Program-made: the position numbers and the translations under genes | Source: Pseudomonas entomophila L48 | GTDB lineage: Bacteria; Pseudomonadota; Gammaproteobacteria; Pseudomonadales; Pseudomonadaceae | Direction: 5' to 3' | Length of the DNA: 64,000 nucleotides | NCBI RefSeq assembly: GCF_000026105.1 | Contig: NC_008027.1 | Location: 303,501-367,500 of the forward strand | Notes under the pieces: generated by a model | Told to the model about the DNA's origin: nothing | Databases searched by the model: none | What the model saw: the letters and a program-made list of their open reading frames with translations, nothing else | Shown here: positions 60,739 through 64,000 of the stretch, one piece after another | Numbering within the stretch: position 1 is the stretch's first letter | How the letters are laid out: every line of letters starts with the position of its first letter

Positions 60739-61220
60739 GGTGTGTTCTCGCTGGGCAATGGGCTGACTTCATAGCGCAGGCCCTGGCCCAGGTTCAAGGT
60801 GAAAAGGTCGCTGGCCCGATAGCTGACTTGCCAGCGGTCGCCCAGCCAGCGTTGCTGGCCCTGCTGGCGAGCCTGTGGGTACAGGCGCTGCAGTTGCTCG
60901 GCGGGTGTCAGGGCGAACAGTACGGCGGCGAACAGCTCGCGCGCGGCCGGGTTGGGCGGCAGCAGGCCGTCGGCCTGCCAGCGTGTGCCATCGAGCAACT
61001 GGCGGGCCTGGGGGATACCCAGCAGGTCGAGCAGCGACCAGCGCAGGCGGTGGTCTTCGTTCTGGATCACCAGCAGCCAGTCCTGGCGTTGGCCGTCCTG
61101 CTCGCGCTGCACGTGCAGCTGGCGCGGCAGCGTCAGCGAGGGCAGCGTTTCAGGCAGCGGCGGGTGCGCGGCGCAGGCGCCGAGCAACAGGCACAGGCAC
61201 AGCGCCAGCAGGTGTTTCAT
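60735..61220 (-). CDS. DUF3261 lipoprotein of the polyene operon
   Basis: 161 residues from the ATG at 61220. Signal peptide with lipobox LGAC (Cys16). The mature domain has LPRQLHVQREQDGQRQDWLLVIQNE and a C-terminal YRASDLFTLNLG, fitting the DUF3261 family, which recurs next to APE-type ketosynthases. Its role is unknown; transport or envelope placement of the polyene is a guess. It overlaps the methyltransferase gene (ATGA). Confidence 0.78.
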   Translation of the reverse strand: MKHLLALCLCLLLGACAAHPPLPETLPSLTLPRQLHVQREQDGQRQDWLLVIQNEDHRLRWSLLDLLGIPQARQLLDGTRWQADGLLPPNPAARELFAAVLFALTPAEQLQRLYPQARQQGQQRWLGDRWQVSYRASDLFTLNLGQGLRYEVSPLPSENTP

Positions 61221-61948
61221 GGTTGCTCCAGTGGCTTGCGCGCCACCACGTTGACCAGGGTTTCCTCGCGCTGGCCAACGGGTGGCGGCTTGCGCAGGCC
61301 CAGGCGTTCGAGCAGGCCGAAATCCTTCGAGCGGCTCCACCATAGATAAGGGTAGGACACGTTGCGCGCGGTGAATTCGAAGCCCTGGGCGCGCAGCATC
61401 TGCAGGTAGCCTTCGGCGCTCTTCTGCACGTGCATGGGGTGGCGGAACAGCCAGCGGATCACCCAGGTGTCGATGTAGGCCTCGGTGGACTCGGCGAACA
61501 GCAGGTAGCCACCCGGCTTGAGCACCCGGTAGAACTCGGCCAGGGCTTTCTCCTGCTCCACCAGGTGGTGGAAGGTCTGGTGGCAGAACAGGATGTCGAC
61601 GCTGGCGTCGGGGAACTGCAGCGCCGCGCAGTCGCTGCCCTGCAGCTCCACCTCAACACCCAGCCGCTGCGCCTCGGCGGCGCTCAGCGCCAGGCTGTGC
61701 GGGTCGGCGTCGGTGCCCAGCAGGCGCGACGGGGCGAACACCTGCAGCAGGTGCTTGAACGACTTGCCCTGGCCGCAGCCGGCGTCCAACAGCACCGGCG
61801 CCTGGGGCAGCTCGCCATCGAACAGCCCGCGCAGGTCGTTGATCGCCACGCGCAGCACATGGTGTTGCCAGGTGTGGCTGCGCAGGAACCAGAAGCCGAT
61901 GCGGGTCTCTTCGACGTAGGTGTCGCTCAGGTAGGGCTGTTGGCTCAT
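61217..61948 (-). CDS. Class I SAM-dependent methyltransferase
   Basis: 243 residues from the ATG at 61948. SAM motif I VLLDAGCGQGKSFKHLL (52-68), motif II GTDADPHSLALS and motif IV VDILFCHQTFHHLVEQEKALAEFYRVLKPGG. The substrate is not identifiable. In aryl-polyene clusters a methyltransferase decorates the aromatic head group, so an O- or C-methylation of the product is plausible. It overlaps the flavoprotein gene (ATGA). Confidence 0.85.
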   Translation of the reverse strand: MSQQPYLSDTYVEETRIGFWFLRSHTWQHHVLRVAINDLRGLFDGELPQAPVLLDAGCGQGKSFKHLLQVFAPSRLLGTDADPHSLALSAAEAQRLGVEVELQGSDCAALQFPDASVDILFCHQTFHHLVEQEKALAEFYRVLKPGGYLLFAESTEAYIDTWVIRWLFRHPMHVQKSAEGYLQMLRAQGFEFTARNVSYPYLWWSRSKDFGLLERLGLRKPPPVGQREETLVNVVARKPLEQP

Positions 61949-63192
61949 GCCGGCGTCCTCGCGCACAGCTCGGCGAGGGTACGCAGGCGGCGCTTGGGCT
62001 CGGCGACGAACGGGTTGCGCAGGTCCCAGGCGTAGCCGGCCAGGATCGAGCTGATCATGGCGCGGATTTCCGGCGAGCTGCCGGGGTGGTAGATCACGTC
62101 CTGGAAGCTGCCGTCGTACCAGCCTTCGACATAGGCGCGGAAGGTGTCGACGCCACGCTTGAGCGGCGTGGCGAACTCGGCCTGCCAGTCCACCACCTCG
62201 CCTTCCAGCTGACGGTGCAGCAGGTTGGCGGCCATGCTCGCCGAGCGCATGGCGATGGTCACGCCCGAGGAGAATACCGGGTCGAGGAACTCGGCGGCGT
62301 TGCCCAGCAGGGCGAAGCCCGGGCCGTGCAGGGTGCTGACATTGGCCGAGTAGCCGCCGATGGTGCGCGCCGGGGTGTCCCACACGGCATTGGCCAGCAC
62401 AGTGGACAGGCTCGGGGTCTGTGCCACGAAGTGCTTGAGGCAGGCGTCCAGGTCGGCCGGCGCCTCGGCGAAGCGCTCGGCGGCGGCGACCACGCCGAGG
62501 GAGGTGCGGCCGTTGCTGAACGGGATGGTCCAGAACCAGATGTCACGGTGTTCGGGGTGGGTGGTGATGAGGATCTTGTCGCGGTCGAAACCGGGGTGGT
62601 CGATGCGGTCCTCGATATGGGTGAACACCGCCTGGCGCACCGGGAAGTTCGACGGTGCTTCCAGTTCCAGCAGGCGCGGCAGCACGCGGCCGTAGCCGCT
62701 GGCGTCGAGCACGAAGGCGCTTTCCACTTCGTATTCATCACCCTCGGGGCGGCGTACCCGCACACGCGGGCAGTCACCGCCCATGTCGACGCTGACGATT
62801 TCGTGCTCGTAGCGGATCTCCACGCCCTGGGCTTGCGCCTGGTCGGCGAGCAACTGGTCGAACTGCGCGCGTTGCACCTGGAAGGTGCTCGGCTTGCCCT
62901 GGGAGAAGGTCAGGCCGAAGTCGAACGCGCTGTATTCCTCGCCCCAGGCGAAGGCGGCGCCGTTCTTGTGCTGGAAGCCCGCAGCCTCGACGGCCTCGAG
63001 CATCCCGGCCTCTTCGACGAAGTCCAGGCAGTGGGACAGCAGGCTCTCGCCGATGGAAAAGCGCGGAAAGCGCTGGCGCTCGATCACCAGCACATCGTGG
63101 CCCTTGCGCTTGAGCAGGGCGGCGGCGATGGCGCCGGAAGGCCCGGCGCCGATCACCAGCACCTGGCGTTGTTGCAGTTCACAGTTCGGCAT
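61945..63192 (-). CDS. FAD-dependent oxidoreductase with flavin-dependent halogenase motifs
   Basis: 415 residues. FAD fold GAGPSG (15-20), then IERQRFPRFSIGESLL (37-52). Three signatures reported for flavin-dependent halogenases are present: GxGxxG; WxWxIP as WFWTIP (219-224); and FxxPxxSxG as FLDPVFSSG (302-310). A Lys at position 76 in GFQHKNGAAFAWG aligns with the catalytic Lys context of phenol-type (variant B) halogenases. So it may halogenate a phenolic or aromatic carrier-bound substrate; a non-halogenating monooxygenase or reductase of the same fold is possible. It overlaps the antiporter gene by 14 bp. Confidence 0.72.
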   Translation of the reverse strand: MPNCELQQRQVLVIGAGPSGAIAAALLKRKGHDVLVIERQRFPRFSIGESLLSHCLDFVEEAGMLEAVEAAGFQHKNGAAFAWGEEYSAFDFGLTFSQGKPSTFQVQRAQFDQLLADQAQAQGVEIRYEHEIVSVDMGGDCPRVRVRRPEGDEYEVESAFVLDASGYGRVLPRLLELEAPSNFPVRQAVFTHIEDRIDHPGFDRDKILITTHPEHRDIWFWTIPFSNGRTSLGVVAAAERFAEAPADLDACLKHFVAQTPSLSTVLANAVWDTPARTIGGYSANVSTLHGPGFALLGNAAEFLDPVFSSGVTIAMRSASMAANLLHRQLEGEVVDWQAEFATPLKRGVDTFRAYVEGWYDGSFQDVIYHPGSSPEIRAMISSILAGYAWDLRNPFVAEPKRRLRTLAELCARTPA

Positions 63193-64000
63193 GAGGGCTC
63201 CTTGCCGTCGGGGCAGTATTCAGGGGAATCCGGTGCAGGCCGGCCAATGCCGGCATCAGGGTGGCAACCAGGCTCATCAGCATCAGGGCGAAGTACAGCG
63301 CCGGGCCGATCAGCCCCTGTTGCAGCAGCAGGTTGAGAAAGACGATTTCGCTCAGGCCGCGGATGTTCAGCAGCAGGCTTTCGCGCCACTTGCTCGCGCC
63401 GGCGAACGACGGGGCGGCCCAGCACAGGCCCAGCCAGTTGCCCAGCAGCTTGCTGGCGATCGGCAGGGCCAGCAGGGCGGCCAGTTGCAGCGCATCGAAG
63501 CCTTGCAGGGTGTGGTGCACATCGATCTGCACCACGCCGTAGGTGAGGATCAGCGGCACCGCCACGCCCTGTTGCAGGCGGCGGCTCCAGGTGGCCGACA
63601 GTGGCAGGCGCACCGGGACCTTGAGCCCGGCCAGGCAGGCCAGGTAGCCGATACCGAAGACCAGGGCGTTGAGCCGGTAGTGCTCGGCGACGAACAACAG
63701 TGCCAGGAACAGTGCCCCGTAGGCCTTGGGCGCCCGCAGGCCGATGAAGTGCAGCGGCACGGGCAGGGCCGCGGCCAGCAGCGGCCAGGCCAGGCTGCCT
63801 GGTTGCAGGCTGCCCTGGCCGAGGCCCAGCAGCAGCCAGCAGGCCAGGTCGATGAGGATCGCCGCCTGCAGCAGCCGTCGGCTGGCCGCGGGTGGATAGT
63901 CGATGGCGCGCAGGTACAGGTACAGCACCGGGATTGCGGTGATGGCGAACACCAGGCCCAGGGCCAGCGCGGTGAGGCCGCCCTGATCCAGCAGCCACAG
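63179..64000 (-). CDS. CPA2-type cation/proton antiporter, C-terminal part (cut by the window edge)
   Basis: The gene runs off the right edge at its 5' end. The visible part has at least eight hydrophobic segments. The segment ALGLVFAITAIPVLYLY at 63918-63968 matches the CPA2 core (AxAITAIPVL). Later segments are RGLSEIVFLNLLLQQGLIGPALYFALMLMSLVATLMPAL, also typical (family RGxxELV, here RGLSEIV). It is probably a membrane Na+ or K+/H+ exchanger. It heads the polyene-type operon, overlapping the flavoprotein gene by 14 bp. Confidence 0.8.
   Translation of the reverse strand: MWLLDQGGLTALALGLVFAITAIPVLYLYLRAIDYPPAASRRLLQAAILIDLACWLLLGLGQGSLQPGSLAWPLLAAALPVPLHFIGLRAPKAYGALFLALLFVAEHYRLNALVFGIGYLACLAGLKVPVRLPLSATWSRRLQQGVAVPLILTYGVVQIDVHHTLQGFDALQLAALLALPIASKLLGNWLGLCWAAPSFAGASKWRESLLLNIRGLSEIVFLNLLLQQGLIGPALYFALMLMSLVATLMPALAGLHRIPLNTAPTARSPHAEL

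Overview
The window is a GC-rich bacterial chromosome segment, almost certainly from the Pseudomonas putida group. Evidence: the gene order ggt-fdx-coaD / sseA / rsmD-M16-M16 / ftsY-ftsE-ftsX-rpoH / mtgA / thiS-thiG-trmB / hemW-rdgB-metW-metX-yggT-proC-yggS-pilT / argS-priA / rpmE / maeB / ponA-pilMNOPQ-aroK-aroB-damX-gltB-gltD / hemE is the core order I know from Pseudomonas. The many copies of the GTAGGAGC(C)GGC...GCCGGCGA palindrome are also typical of P. putida. Identities below are read from protein motifs and family knowledge; no database search was possible.

Layout. (1) 1-4762, minus strand: 5' end of gamma-glutamyltransferase, an Alvin-type ferredoxin, coaD, then an oxidation module (GMC flavoprotein, small Tat-type lipoprotein, coniferyl-aldehyde-type dehydrogenase) divergent from a TetR regulator. 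(2) 5.6-11 kb: sulfurtransferase, YheT-like hydrolase, rsmD, and a pair of M16 peptidases (one with and one without the zinc motif), divergent from ftsY. (3) 11.3-15.5 kb: ftsY-ftsE-ftsX and rpoH, with a sigma-E-like promoter before rpoH. (4) 15.7-31 kb: mtgA, thiamine genes, trmB, an unusual 600-bp gap holding a probable 36-aa gene, the hemW-rdgB-metW-metX operon, proC-yggT-yggS, pilT, envelope proteins and argS. (5) 31-43 kb: priA, rpmE, a secreted nuclease whose signal-peptide codons contain a terminator-like hairpin, maeB, ponA, and a reduced pilMNOPQ operon in which pilO and pilP are fused. (6) 42-53.8 kb: aroK, aroB, a DamX-like AAA/SPOR protein, gltB-gltD, hemE and an OB-fold periplasmic protein. 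(7) 53.9-56.1 kb: divergent MFS/LysR pair. (8) 56.2-64 kb, minus strand: a tightly overlapping operon of aryl-polyene type (two ketosynthases, ketoreductase, hot-dog dehydratase, DUF3261 lipoprotein, methyltransferase) led by a CPA2-type antiporter and a flavoprotein carrying the flavin-dependent halogenase motifs. It runs off the right edge.

Most of the window is conserved housekeeping sequence. The accessory and less ordinary parts are the 56-64 kb polyene/halogenase operon, the PilO-PilP fusion with shortened PilM and PilQ, the small gene at 19.2 kb, and several candidate operator palindromes. Nine REP-type inverted pairs sit between genes, mostly at operon ends. I found no tRNA, rRNA, CRISPR array, insertion sequence or integrase.
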